A stretch of DNA of 64,000 nt from Clostridia bacterium (lineage in GTDB: Bacteria > Bacillota > Clostridia > UBA1381 > UBA9506): NCBI GenBank assembly GCA_017399695.1, contig JAFQBK010000002.1, forward strand, positions 1-64,000. The letters are read 5' to 3'. This document shows, in pieces, positions 52,536 through 60,691 of this stretch; the stretch's first letter is position 1; each line of letters starts with the position of its first letter. Below the pieces are notes generated by a model. That model was not told the origin of the DNA. It searched no databases and was given only the letters and a program-made list of their open reading frames with translations. A program made the translations under genes and the position numbers.

Positions 52536-53685
52536 TGTTTGTCTCCTTTTCATAATCGCTCGCAAAGTTTTCCTCTAACTTCTCTGAGGGGATCCCGCAA
52601 AGTTCAAAGCAAAGCACACACGCTCCATAAATGGGAGGCAAATTTGGTGTGATTAAGCAGAGGTTTTTGTTGAGTTGTTCTTTGATTAGCTTAAAATAAG
52701 GACTGTTCTTTGAAACAATCCCACCCGAAATGACAACATCGCCGGAATAAGCATACTTAGCAGCTGCGAAATTTACGCGATCTGCAAAGGCATTTGCGTT
52801 ACTGACCATAATCTCCGCCGCAACTGCATCTCCCATTTGATATGCTTTAAAAACCTCGACCGCAAAGGATGCAATAAAGCTTTTGTCTTCTGTGTATAGG
52901 CGGGTAATGCTATCCCAGATGTTCATGCCGAGGCGATCTTCAATCAGTTCTGTCAGCAACGTTTTCGGACCAATTCCGTCGTTTTCTGCAAGGGTTGTAG
53001 CGATCGCATCGCGCCCGATATCAAAGCCGCTTCCTTTGTTATCAAACAAATATCCCCAGCCACCGACACGGTGCAAGGATTTTCCCTCGATGATACACAC
53101 ATTTGAGCCGGTACCGCAGATGGCTGCGATGGAGCGTTTACCCCGTGTTGCGCTCGCAGCAACGTTAAATATATCACTCCGGCACTCAATCCGGATGTCG
53201 GGATATTGATTTTTTAAGAAAGTATCAATTATTTCTGCGTTGTTGCCCGAGGCGTATCCTGCCATTCCGCAATAGATGCCGACAACATCGTCTTTTGAAA
53301 ACATCAGGCTGTCAATGCCCGTTTTTAAAATCTCACAGCAACGTTCCTTTTCGTAAATGTTGGGGTTAGAGCCGGAAAGCACCAAACGTTTTTTGATGTT
53401 TCCCTTTTCAGAAATCAACACAAACTCGGTTTTCGTACCGCCGCCGTCAATGGCAATCATCAGGCGCTCTTTTTGGCTTTTATGGTTTAACAGCTCATCA
53501 ATCGAAACGCCTAAAATCTCGGCGAGCAGGCAGAGATTTTGTACATTGGGCATGGATTGCCCCTGCTCCCACTTCGAAACCGACTGGGGGCTGATATACA
53601 TTTTATCCGCAAGCTCCCACTGCTTGATGCCGCTTTTTAGGCGGTATTTATGCATATTTTCCGCAAACGCTTTCATATCAAACAT
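52522..53685 (-). CDS. murK: XRE helix-turn-helix fused to BadF-type N-acetylmuramate/GlcNAc kinase
   Basis: A 387-residue fusion. Residues about 4-70 are an XRE/Cro helix-turn-helix (KQWELADKMYISPQSVSKWEQGQSMPN). From about 77 a BadF/BadG/BcrA kinase starts with DGGGTKTEFVL (phosphate-1 site), with GSNPN, CGTGSNVCI and GGWGYLFDNKGSG following. Such BadF kinases next to murQ in Clostridium (MurK) phosphorylate MurNAc and GlcNAc, and murQ directly follows here. The DNA-binding head suggests that the kinase also acts as a sugar-responsive repressor. ATG 53685 has GGGAG 7 nt upstream and overlaps the previous stop by 8 nt. Symbol is by context. Confidence 0.85.
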   Translation of the reverse strand: MFDMKAFAENMHKYRLKSGIKQWELADKMYISPQSVSKWEQGQSMPNVQNLCLLAEILGVSIDELLNHKSQKERLMIAIDGGGTKTEFVLISEKGNIKKRLVLSGSNPNIYEKERCCEILKTGIDSLMFSKDDVVGIYCGMAGYASGNNAEIIDTFLKNQYPDIRIECRSDIFNVAASATRGKRSIAAICGTGSNVCIIEGKSLHRVGGWGYLFDNKGSGFDIGRDAIATTLAENDGIGPKTLLTELIEDRLGMNIWDSITRLYTEDKSFIASFAVEVFKAYQMGDAVAAEIMVSNANAFADRVNFAAAKYAYSGDVVISGGIVSKNSPYFKLIKEQLNKNLCLITPNLPPIYGACVLCFELCGIPSEKLEENFASDYEKETNNAEN

Positions 53686-55771
53686 GGTCATACTCCCAAA
53701 CTTTCACTTCGTATTTGTTGAGGCTACCTTCGATGGTGCACAGATCGCCGCAAATCGTAAATCCTTCGGGTAGATTTGTTTCGCTTATTCCATATTCGGC
53801 GCAGTTCACTGACAGTGTGTATTCCGCCTCATCTTCTGCATAGTTAATGGCAAAAATATAAGTTTTTTGACCGTTTCTTTGCCTCCACCCACCGGCTAAA
53901 ACATAATCGCATACGATTTCACCGTCAAACCAAAGCCCCGCGCCCGTTGTCAGCTTTTCTAAGTTAGTGGTAACCTTCGGCGGACGAAGCATCGAAAAAC
54001 CGTTAAATACCTCCGTGTATTTATATCTTTCGTTGACGATTTTCTTTAAGAATTCCATATGCTTTTCGGAGTAGACAATGTCTGCTTTCGACCAGCCAAT
54101 CTGCTGACCGTAGAGGAACGACTTCGCACCGCAATATTTGAAAAACTCAAAATCATCTTTTTTCGCGCCGTTGGTGTTTCTGCCGAGCATCTGAATATAT
54201 CCTGCATAAACCGTCGGATACGCAGGAACCTCGCCGGCGCCGACCCACATCCAAGTCAGAAAACCGTCAAAGCTTTTCATAAAGGCTTCGGAATTACATT
54301 CAGAAAAATTGAAGTTTTCTTCTGGCTTTTCTGCATTGATCATCTTCATCATACGGTTATGACCTTCGACCCAATAGTTACCGCCACCGGGTAGGTGCGC
54401 GTGCTCCTTACTGAAACAGGGATAGCCTTCAACGGCAGCTACCTGATCATAATAGATGCCGTCAACGCCCAGAGTGCGCTCTACATCTCTTGATAAAGTA
54501 CGCATCATTTTACGCCACTCAGAAGAAGCACCGCATGCCATTGCCAGCTGACAGCTTTTTCCGCTGACCGTTGTTTGCGGATATTCCTGCAAGACGAAAG
54601 TGTCGTCTTCCTGTATCTGCACATTCTTACAACCCGTGTTTTCAAAATTGATTTCGTGCCCTGCGTCTTTGTCATTAATTTCCCACGCGAGAGCGTTGGT
54701 ATAGGGCAATACATAGACGTTATTTTCCTGCAGCTCTTTGATGTGGTCAGTAAATTCTTTTTTGGCAGGAAGAAAATGAGGATATTCGATATTAAACGGA
54801 ATTTCGTGCCAGTTATACACGTGGTATGCAATCGGGACCCCTAATTGCTTTTGCAATTCAATCGGGGCTTGGTACCAGTATGATTTTTCATAGATATCGC
54901 TTCCCGCGCTTAAGGATGCAGGTTTATTGTCGCGCTGCGATTCGCTGTTGGGAATATAATCACAAATCCAGAACGGCACATGCTTAAAACGGTCAGGCGT
55001 GTCCGGTCTGCCGTTTTCGTCAATCTCCGGAAGCCACTTGGCTTCATGCCTTACAAAATCTGCGTAAATCAGCGAGGCATCATACCAATCGCCATCTAAA
55101 AAGCGCCAATGACACTTGCCGGATGCCTGAAAGGAGTTTGCCGAAAGGCTCGCGCCAATGCCATAAAACTCTGCATTTAAGGTGCAAACACCATCTTTGG
55201 AGGCACATTCAAATCGCTTGGATGCAGCTTCACCATCTTCAATGCCGATATAAATACCGTTCTTTTTGCCGTAAATAGCAAAATACTGCATACAAAAACC
55301 CCAGTGTGGGTAGATGCCATCCTGATAAAAATCCTTGTTTGTTGCGTCATCAAATACGCGACCGCACCAATAGGGGATGAAATAGTCAAGCTTTTCTCCC
55401 GTCATTTTTGGGGTTGGATATGTAAGCTCCATTACGGAAAAATCACTGTTGTTATTGATGACTTCAATGCTCCATTTTACGCCGTCGGAAAGCTTACGCG
55501 CTTCAACAAAAACGCCGATATCGTTCATCTTTTCGGGCGTTAAAAAGCAAAACTCGGTGACAGAGGCACGTTTTGTAGCCCGAACCTTTCCCCATCCGCT
55601 TTCCGAGCTTATATGTTTGCTTTCGCCCGTCGCGATATTTTTGATTCTCATCCGAAATATCGGTTCAGAAAGAAGACGAACTTCACCAAAATTTCCGCTT
55701 TCTATTACTGCGCCGTCAGAGTCTGTGCGCACATTGATTTCGTAATTCGACATTTTTAACGTGTGTATCAT
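53678..55771 (-). CDS. DUF6259 family putative glycoside hydrolase
   Basis: A 697-residue protein without a signal peptide. An N-terminal beta-sandwich (about 1-200) precedes a TIM-barrel region with GVPIAYHVYNWHEIPFN, YVLPYTNALAWEIND, GVDGIYYDQVAAVE and FNFSECNSEAFM, where Asp of YYDQ and Glu of SECNSE are candidate catalytic acids, then a C-terminal beta domain. This matches the DUF6259 group, whose substrate is not known. ATG 55771 has GGAG 9 nt upstream. It leads the murK-murQ set, so an amino-sugar-releasing role is plausible. Confidence 0.75.
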   Translation of the reverse strand: MIHTLKMSNYEINVRTDSDGAVIESGNFGEVRLLSEPIFRMRIKNIATGESKHISSESGWGKVRATKRASVTEFCFLTPEKMNDIGVFVEARKLSDGVKWSIEVINNNSDFSVMELTYPTPKMTGEKLDYFIPYWCGRVFDDATNKDFYQDGIYPHWGFCMQYFAIYGKKNGIYIGIEDGEAASKRFECASKDGVCTLNAEFYGIGASLSANSFQASGKCHWRFLDGDWYDASLIYADFVRHEAKWLPEIDENGRPDTPDRFKHVPFWICDYIPNSESQRDNKPASLSAGSDIYEKSYWYQAPIELQKQLGVPIAYHVYNWHEIPFNIEYPHFLPAKKEFTDHIKELQENNVYVLPYTNALAWEINDKDAGHEINFENTGCKNVQIQEDDTFVLQEYPQTTVSGKSCQLAMACGASSEWRKMMRTLSRDVERTLGVDGIYYDQVAAVEGYPCFSKEHAHLPGGGNYWVEGHNRMMKMINAEKPEENFNFSECNSEAFMKSFDGFLTWMWVGAGEVPAYPTVYAGYIQMLGRNTNGAKKDDFEFFKYCGAKSFLYGQQIGWSKADIVYSEKHMEFLKKIVNERYKYTEVFNGFSMLRPPKVTTNLEKLTTGAGLWFDGEIVCDYVLAGGWRQRNGQKTYIFAINYAEDEAEYTLSVNCAEYGISETNLPEGFTICGDLCTIEGSLNKYEVKVWEYDHV

Positions 55772-55802
55772 AAAATCACGCTCCAAATTCCTTGATAATA
55801 CA

Positions 55803-55838
55803 ACTATAGCACGTTTCATATCTTGAATCAATATTCAA
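55803..55838 (-). promoter_or_regulatory. DUF6259-murKQ promoter with palindrome over the -35 box
   Basis: On the minus strand TTGATT (55826-55831), 17 bp, TATAGT (55803-55808). The palindrome TTGAATCAATATTCAA (55823-55838) covers the -35 box, a place suited for a repressor. Confidence 0.6.
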
Positions 55839-55867
55839 TCAGTTGAAAGTCATGCATTTTTCCAAAT

Positions 55868-55936
55868 AAAAACAACTGCTAGTTGTTTTTCGTAAGTTAT
55901 TTTTCTATTAATATATATAATAGCATTAAAGTGCTA
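55868..55936. promoter_or_regulatory. Divergent control region with two palindromes
   Basis: AAAAACAACT (55868-55877) pairs with AGTTGTTTTT (55881-55890), and TAGCA (55921-55925) with TGCTA (55932-55936). A TATAAT at 55916-55921 may be the -10 box of the rightward gene, with no clear -35. Confidence 0.4.
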
Positions 55937-56060
55937 TATTTGGTTATGATTGTCCTGCTGTGGAATGTTGACATGGGAAATCTTGTTTGCTAAAATAAAA
56001 TCAAAAGAGAAAAAACCGCGCTGTTGCCTTGTGCGCAGCCCGAAAAGAGGAGACGGTTTT

Positions 56061-58112
56061 ATGTTTACACCTGATATGATTTCAACTTTATATGTTTCAA
56101 AAGAATTTGGAGATGATCGGGCGAGCTTTGGCTTCAGCCCGGAGAAAAAATACCGCGCAGAGGGACCTTTAAAAACCTTGGAGCAGGCTCTTTTTTATAT
56201 TACGGAGCTCCGCCTAAACGGACACGATCAGCCAATTACGATTGTAATGATGGATGAAGAATATGAGATTTCAAAGCCGGTTGTTTTAACACCGGAAATG
56301 CATAGCATTACCATTAAACCATACACCAAAACGGTGTTCAGTGGTGGCTTTACCATCAAGGGTTTCAAAAAAGACGTGTTTAACGGAACAGAGTGCTTTA
56401 GCGCTTATGTTCCGGAAATCAAGGAAAAGGGCATTTGGTTTACCGACCTTTATGTAGACGGCGCGCGTGCGCAGTTTACAAAGTATCCGAAAAAGGGAAC
56501 CTTAGAGCCTTCGGAAGTGGAGACGGAGGAAGACTGGCTGCATACACCGGTATCCTGGTTTAAGACGCAAAAAGAAGATTTGGAAACCATTTCAAAATTC
56601 AGGAATTTTGGGGACTGCTTTATCAGCTATAACCATTACTGGATTGACGAGCATTCTCCGATTAAAAGCTATGATTTGGAAAGCGGAAAAATTGAGTTTG
56701 AGTATCCGTCGAGATTTTCGCTTTGCCCCACGCAGCCGCATACAGCCCTGCACTACATCATTGAAAATGTGGCAGAAAGCTTTGAAAACCCGAATGAGTG
56801 GTATTTAGACCGTGAAACTTCGATGGTGTATTATATACCGCGAAATGAAAATCAAACACCGGAGAATATCAAGGTTGTTGCGCCTCTGACCGACAAACTC
56901 TTCATCCTGCAAGGCAAAAACGAGAATAAGCTGTCCTATGTGCATTTCGAGAATCTTGATTTTGCTTATACCAAGGGCGACTATAAGAGCGAATTTGTTG
57001 ACCCAAAAACGGGCGAGCTAACTTACCGGGCATCGGATGCACAGTCTGTTGCACAGGCACACGGTTCTATCGAAATGTTCCATACCAAAGGCTGTTGCAT
57101 CGAGAATTGCAATTTATATTGTCTGGGTGTTCATGCCGTTACCGTGAATGAAGGTTGCAGCGGAACGAAACTCTGCAACAACCATATCTACGATATCGGT
57201 GCCGGTGGCATTAAAATCGGCGGCGAGGGCTACCTCTTTGATGCAGAAGGAAATGCGACCCTCGATGACCTTAATCAAAACAGCGGCAACTTTGTGAAAA
57301 ATAACCGCATAGAGCGATGCGGCAGACGCTATTTTGCCGGTTGCGGTATTTTGGTGAAGCATTCGTTTGAAAACTATATCGGACATAATGAAATATCTGA
57401 CCTGTATTATACCGGTATTTCGGTCGGTTGGGTATGGGGTTATAAGCCTTCCGTCACGCGTGATAACCTGATTGAAAAGAACCTGATTTACAATATCGGC
57501 ATGGGTGCACTTTCCGATATGGGTGGTATTTATACTTTAGGCAAGCAGCCGGGTACGGTCATCCGCGGCAATGTGATTCACGATGTTACAACCTATGACT
57601 ACGGGGCATGGGGTATTTATTTGGATGAGGGTTCAAGCTACATAACAGTAGAGAAGAACCTCTGTTATAATATTGGAAAAAATGGCTTCAACCAGCACTT
57701 TGGTCAGATGAACACCATCCGTAACAACGTGTTTGCTAAAATGGGTCATTGTGCAGCTCGTGTTTCACTCTGGCATATCAATAACCGAGCTATTTTTGAA
57801 AAGAACATTTTGGTTACGGACGGAAAATCGTCCTATTCTTCGATGATTGACGGAGATTCTATCGCACCGAATCAGATTATCGCGACCTCGAATCTGCATT
57901 ATAACGTGAGCGGTCCGGTGTCTGCGATGGGAGAAAAAGAAAAGATTTCGCTGGAAGAGTTCCAGACAGCTTACGGAAATGATAAATATTCCATCGAAGC
58001 AGACCCGATGTTTGTGGATTATGAAAACAATGATTTCCGTTTGAACCCGGATTCACCGGCATACAAAATCGGTTTTCGTGACATTGATTTTTCTGATGTG
58101 GGAATTCAATGA
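56061..58112 (+). CDS. Right-handed beta-helix protein, probably cytoplasmic
   Basis: A 683-residue protein in the same broad family as the two secreted beta-helix proteins but without a signal peptide. It opens with a DUF-like strand (STLYVSKEFGDD), a conserved block AVTVNEGCSGTKLCNNHI, then helix coils GNFVKNNRIERC, GHNEISDLYY, RGNVIHDVTTYD and EKNLCYNIG. The last part returns to a typical tail. ATG 56061 has GAGGAGA 8 nt upstream. It is divergent from DUF6259 and ends at a terminator. Role as a lyase or hydrolase for an imported oligosaccharide is likely but unproven. Confidence 0.8.
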   Translation: MFTPDMISTLYVSKEFGDDRASFGFSPEKKYRAEGPLKTLEQALFYITELRLNGHDQPITIVMMDEEYEISKPVVLTPEMHSITIKPYTKTVFSGGFTIKGFKKDVFNGTECFSAYVPEIKEKGIWFTDLYVDGARAQFTKYPKKGTLEPSEVETEEDWLHTPVSWFKTQKEDLETISKFRNFGDCFISYNHYWIDEHSPIKSYDLESGKIEFEYPSRFSLCPTQPHTALHYIIENVAESFENPNEWYLDRETSMVYYIPRNENQTPENIKVVAPLTDKLFILQGKNENKLSYVHFENLDFAYTKGDYKSEFVDPKTGELTYRASDAQSVAQAHGSIEMFHTKGCCIENCNLYCLGVHAVTVNEGCSGTKLCNNHIYDIGAGGIKIGGEGYLFDAEGNATLDDLNQNSGNFVKNNRIERCGRRYFAGCGILVKHSFENYIGHNEISDLYYTGISVGWVWGYKPSVTRDNLIEKNLIYNIGMGALSDMGGIYTLGKQPGTVIRGNVIHDVTTYDYGAWGIYLDEGSSYITVEKNLCYNIGKNGFNQHFGQMNTIRNNVFAKMGHCAARVSLWHINNRAIFEKNILVTDGKSSYSSMIDGDSIAPNQIIATSNLHYNVSGPVSAMGEKEKISLEEFQTAYGNDKYSIEADPMFVDYENNDFRLNPDSPAYKIGFRDIDFSDVGIQ

Positions 58113-58116
58113 TAAA

Positions 58117-58148
58117 AAGAAAAGCACGCATTAATGCGTGCTTTTCTT
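58117..58148. terminator. Two-way terminator
   Basis: AAAAGCACGCA (to 58130) pairs with TGCGTGCTTTT (58135-58145), extended by AGA/TCT outside. It lies between convergent genes. Confidence 0.85.
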
Positions 58149-58177
58149 ATTAGAAGATGGAATTTATCGGTATAAGA

Positions 58178-59485
58178 CTAGAATAACTTGTTTAATAATT
58201 TTGTGTTTTCTTCTACAATTTGGACTTCTGCGTTTTCTTCCAGAATAAACACATTATATGACTGAAAACTGTCGATTTCATATCCGCCGAGAGGAATCTG
58301 GTCTTCCGTCGGGAGATAGCCGATGCTTCCATTTGCGTTGGAAAGACATAAGGTATACGCAAACGGACTGTTCTTTTGCTGGTTTAAGGATATCTGGCAG
58401 AACATCTCCATCGGGTACGGCACAAACACAACCGGCCCCAGTGCGATATAAGTTTGTTGGAATTTCCAGTGAGTTTCCATCGGGAGCTTTTGCTCGTAAT
58501 GTGAAAGAATATTTTTATATCTTTCGTAAACGAGAATATCAACCTCTATCAGCTTTTCTGGGTCACCTAAAGCCTCGATCGCTGATTTTGTTTCTTCGAT
58601 GGTTGGCAACTTTCTGTACGGCAATACGAGCATATCGGATTTTACCTTGAATTCTGGTTCGCAGTATGTTTTAATATTTTGGTATGCACGAACCGCATCT
58701 TCGCCTGCGATGATGCCGACTTCCTTCATCAGCTCCATATCCCCCGTAGTCATACCATTAGAAAGACGGGGACCGATATCACCCTCTGCACCATTAAAGA
58801 ACACGGCAGGGGCACCCGTTTCTTTTTCCAAACGGTCCACCATATATCCGGGCCAGTCTCTTGAAATTTCCGGAGCCTGACCGGCGGCCGTGGGATGACA
58901 ACCGTAATGAATTAATGACACAATCGGTTCGCTGGTCAGGCTCACAAAAGAAAGAACCCGCATCTTGTCGTCAAACGGTCCATCGGGATTTTGACCTAAA
59001 ATTACCTTTCCGTCTGCAGTCATTTCGCGGCGGTTAATGCCGGCCAGGCTTGAGGTTTCGCCAATGCCCATATGTGCCGGTGCCAGGCTTTTTACCGCTT
59101 CTTTTGCTGCGGAAATTGTCTGCGGGAACAGGATTTTTTCGACAAAATCCATATCCATACTGCCCCAACCGTTATCGGCAGTACTGTTTCCTGCAGAAGA
59201 TGGACCGGAATGGGTATGAATCATAGCAAGAATGATTTTTTCTGCTGGGATTCCAACTTCCTTTGCAATTTTTTTGCGCAATTCATCGTTGGTTGTTTGC
59301 TCAAGGACGCAAAGGTCAACGCTGATCAATAAAGCCATTTCATTTTCTCCGGCAAAAGCCAAAGTATTTACAAATAAATCGTCGTGCAGAAGCTTAGACG
59401 CGCGCGCTCCGGGATAGCCATATAATCGTGCACCGACTGCCGGTGTAATAGACCGTCTGGCAAAACCGACCTGAAAGCGTTCCAT
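58178..59485 (-). CDS. Neutral/alkaline ceramidase-like hydrolase
   Basis: A 435-residue protein of the neutral/alkaline non-lysosomal ceramidase N-terminal domain family. Motifs seen: FARRSITPAVGARLYGY, ISVDLCVLEQ, IHTHSGPSSAG (metal His), HYGCHPTA and FFNGAEGDIGPR. No signal peptide or C-terminal ceramidase domain is present. In sugar clusters such short forms often cleave unknown amide or ester bonds rather than ceramide. AAGGATG precedes ATG 59485. It is divergent from the AraC regulator and likely under its control. Confidence 0.82.
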   Translation of the reverse strand: MERFQVGFARRSITPAVGARLYGYPGARASKLLHDDLFVNTLAFAGENEMALLISVDLCVLEQTTNDELRKKIAKEVGIPAEKIILAMIHTHSGPSSAGNSTADNGWGSMDMDFVEKILFPQTISAAKEAVKSLAPAHMGIGETSSLAGINRREMTADGKVILGQNPDGPFDDKMRVLSFVSLTSEPIVSLIHYGCHPTAAGQAPEISRDWPGYMVDRLEKETGAPAVFFNGAEGDIGPRLSNGMTTGDMELMKEVGIIAGEDAVRAYQNIKTYCEPEFKVKSDMLVLPYRKLPTIEETKSAIEALGDPEKLIEVDILVYERYKNILSHYEQKLPMETHWKFQQTYIALGPVVFVPYPMEMFCQISLNQQKNSPFAYTLCLSNANGSIGYLPTEDQIPLGGYEIDSFQSYNVFILEENAEVQIVEENTKLLNKLF

Positions 59486-59516
59486 ACAATCACATCCTTA
59501 GTTTATGTTTACTTAG

Positions 59517-59545
59517 ATTCTAACATTCGACAAAATATTAGTCAA
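59517..59545 (-). promoter_or_regulatory. Promoter of the ceramidase-like gene
   Basis: On the minus strand TTGACT (59540-59545), 17 bp, TAGAAT (59517-59522). Confidence 0.7.
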
Positions 59546-59562
59546 GGACAGAAGCTAACAGA

Positions 59563-59642
59563 TTATACTCAAAAATTAGCGCCTTTTCAAAAAAGAGATT
59601 GCACAGAAGAAAAAAATATAGTATGATATTATTTGAGTATAA
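59563..59642 (+). promoter_or_regulatory. araC-type gene promoter flanked by inverted half-sites
   Basis: TTGCAC (59599-59604), 17 bp, TATGAT (59622-59627). Perfect 11-bp inverted copies flank it: TTATACTCAAA (59563-59573) and TTTGAGTATAA (59632-59642). The arms could be AraC half-sites joined by a loop. Confidence 0.6.
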
Positions 59643-59680
59643 GCGATGAAATATAGTAAGTCTACAAGGCAGGGAGAAGT

Positions 59681-60520
59681 ATGGAATACCATAAAATTTT
59701 ACTTGGCGATGATCCGTATTGGTTACAATATGTGAAATGGTCTTATCCGCAACACTGTCATAATGAAATAGAACTTGCATATTGTATGCATGGCGAAGTT
59801 CGAATCACAGTCGAAGACAAGGAATATTTGTTAAAAGAAAAAGATATTTTGTGCATTGACGCTTTGGCGATGCATGCATACGAAATGGAAAACGATGCCT
59901 CTGTGTTTGTGGTGGAATTTGGAGGACAATTTATCGGGAAAGGGTATCAGGAATTTGCAAAAAAGAGTTTCTGTTTTCCTCATATCGCGTCTGATAGCGG
60001 AAGTTCGTACGCTACAGCAATGCGAATGCTGTTTAAAAAATTTTATGATGAGTTTATCACTCCTGATGAAGCCAGTACCTGGGCAATCCGGGGCTGTTTG
60101 AATGAGCTTTTTACGCTTTTGGTTCGTTCTGTTCCCCGTTCCGTTATCAAGAACGACCGACGTCAAAAACAGTTGGAACGTTATGCGAGAATTCACAAGG
60201 TGTTTGATTTTGTCAAGAATCATTATGATGAACCAATAACGCTTTCTGAGGCGGCCGGACTTGTCGGGTATGACCCAAATGCATTTTGCAGACTGTTTAA
60301 GGAAATTACCAATTCAACCTTTCATCAGTATTTGAACAGTTATCGAATCAATTTGGCCATGCGCCTTTTAGCAAACCAGAATATGTCCATTAACGAAATC
60401 GCACAGCAGGTTGGTATGTCATCAACTAAAATGTTCGGGCGCGTATTTAAGGAACATACCGGAATGTCCCCCCGTGAGTATAAACAATGTATCAATAAAG
60501 AAGCGGAAGTGATGGAATAA
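59681..60520 (+). CDS. AraC family transcriptional regulator
   Basis: A 279-residue regulator. The N-terminal half is a cupin-like sugar-binding fold (PQHCHNEIELAYCMHGEVRI, KEKDILCIDALAMHAYE). The C-terminal 100 residues are the AraC double helix-turn-helix (ITLSEAAGLVGYDPNAFCRLFKE and SINEIAQQVGMSSTKMFGRVF, ending TGMSPREYKQ). ATG 59681 follows GGGAGAAG. It stands between the divergent ceramidase-like gene and the DegT operon and probably controls both. Inverted half-sites surround its own promoter. Confidence 0.9.
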   Translation: MEYHKILLGDDPYWLQYVKWSYPQHCHNEIELAYCMHGEVRITVEDKEYLLKEKDILCIDALAMHAYEMENDASVFVVEFGGQFIGKGYQEFAKKSFCFPHIASDSGSSYATAMRMLFKKFYDEFITPDEASTWAIRGCLNELFTLLVRSVPRSVIKNDRRQKQLERYARIHKVFDFVKNHYDEPITLSEAAGLVGYDPNAFCRLFKEITNSTFHQYLNSYRINLAMRLLANQNMSINEIAQQVGMSSTKMFGRVFKEHTGMSPREYKQCINKEAEVME

Positions 60521-60530
60521 ACCGCAGCCT

Positions 60531-60570
60531 AAAGGTCAGGTTCCGTAGTCTCGGAGGCCTGACCTTTTTT
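60531..60570 (+). terminator. Intrinsic terminator
   Basis: AAAGGTCAGG (60531-60540) pairs with CCTGACCTTT (60558-60567), inner CCG with CGG, then T-run. Confidence 0.8.
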
Positions 60571-60613
60571 ATAATATTGCTAATTTTTGGGTAAAAGCTG
60601 ATAGGAAATAGCC

Positions 60614-60643
60614 TTGTATCTGTATCGTTTGCTGTGTTATATT
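60614..60643 (+). promoter_or_regulatory. Promoter of the DegT operon
   Basis: TTGTAT (60614-60619), 18 bp, TATATT (60638-60643) with an upstream TG (extended -10). Confidence 0.55.
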
Positions 60644-60691
60644 TTAGGTAGTTAAGCATTGTTATTTTTATTTCAGGGAGGAGATTATTTT

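Noticed and set aside
55931-55966. A fourth YesN site before the beta-helix gene
   Set aside because: GTGCTATATT is similar, but the nearest -10-like boxes are at 13 or 29 bp, not 28, and the upstream half is missing.
60578-60643. A YesN-type site before the DegT operon
   Set aside because: TGCTAATTTTT occurs at 60578 but lies 60 bp from the -10 box, and no second copy is in the right place.
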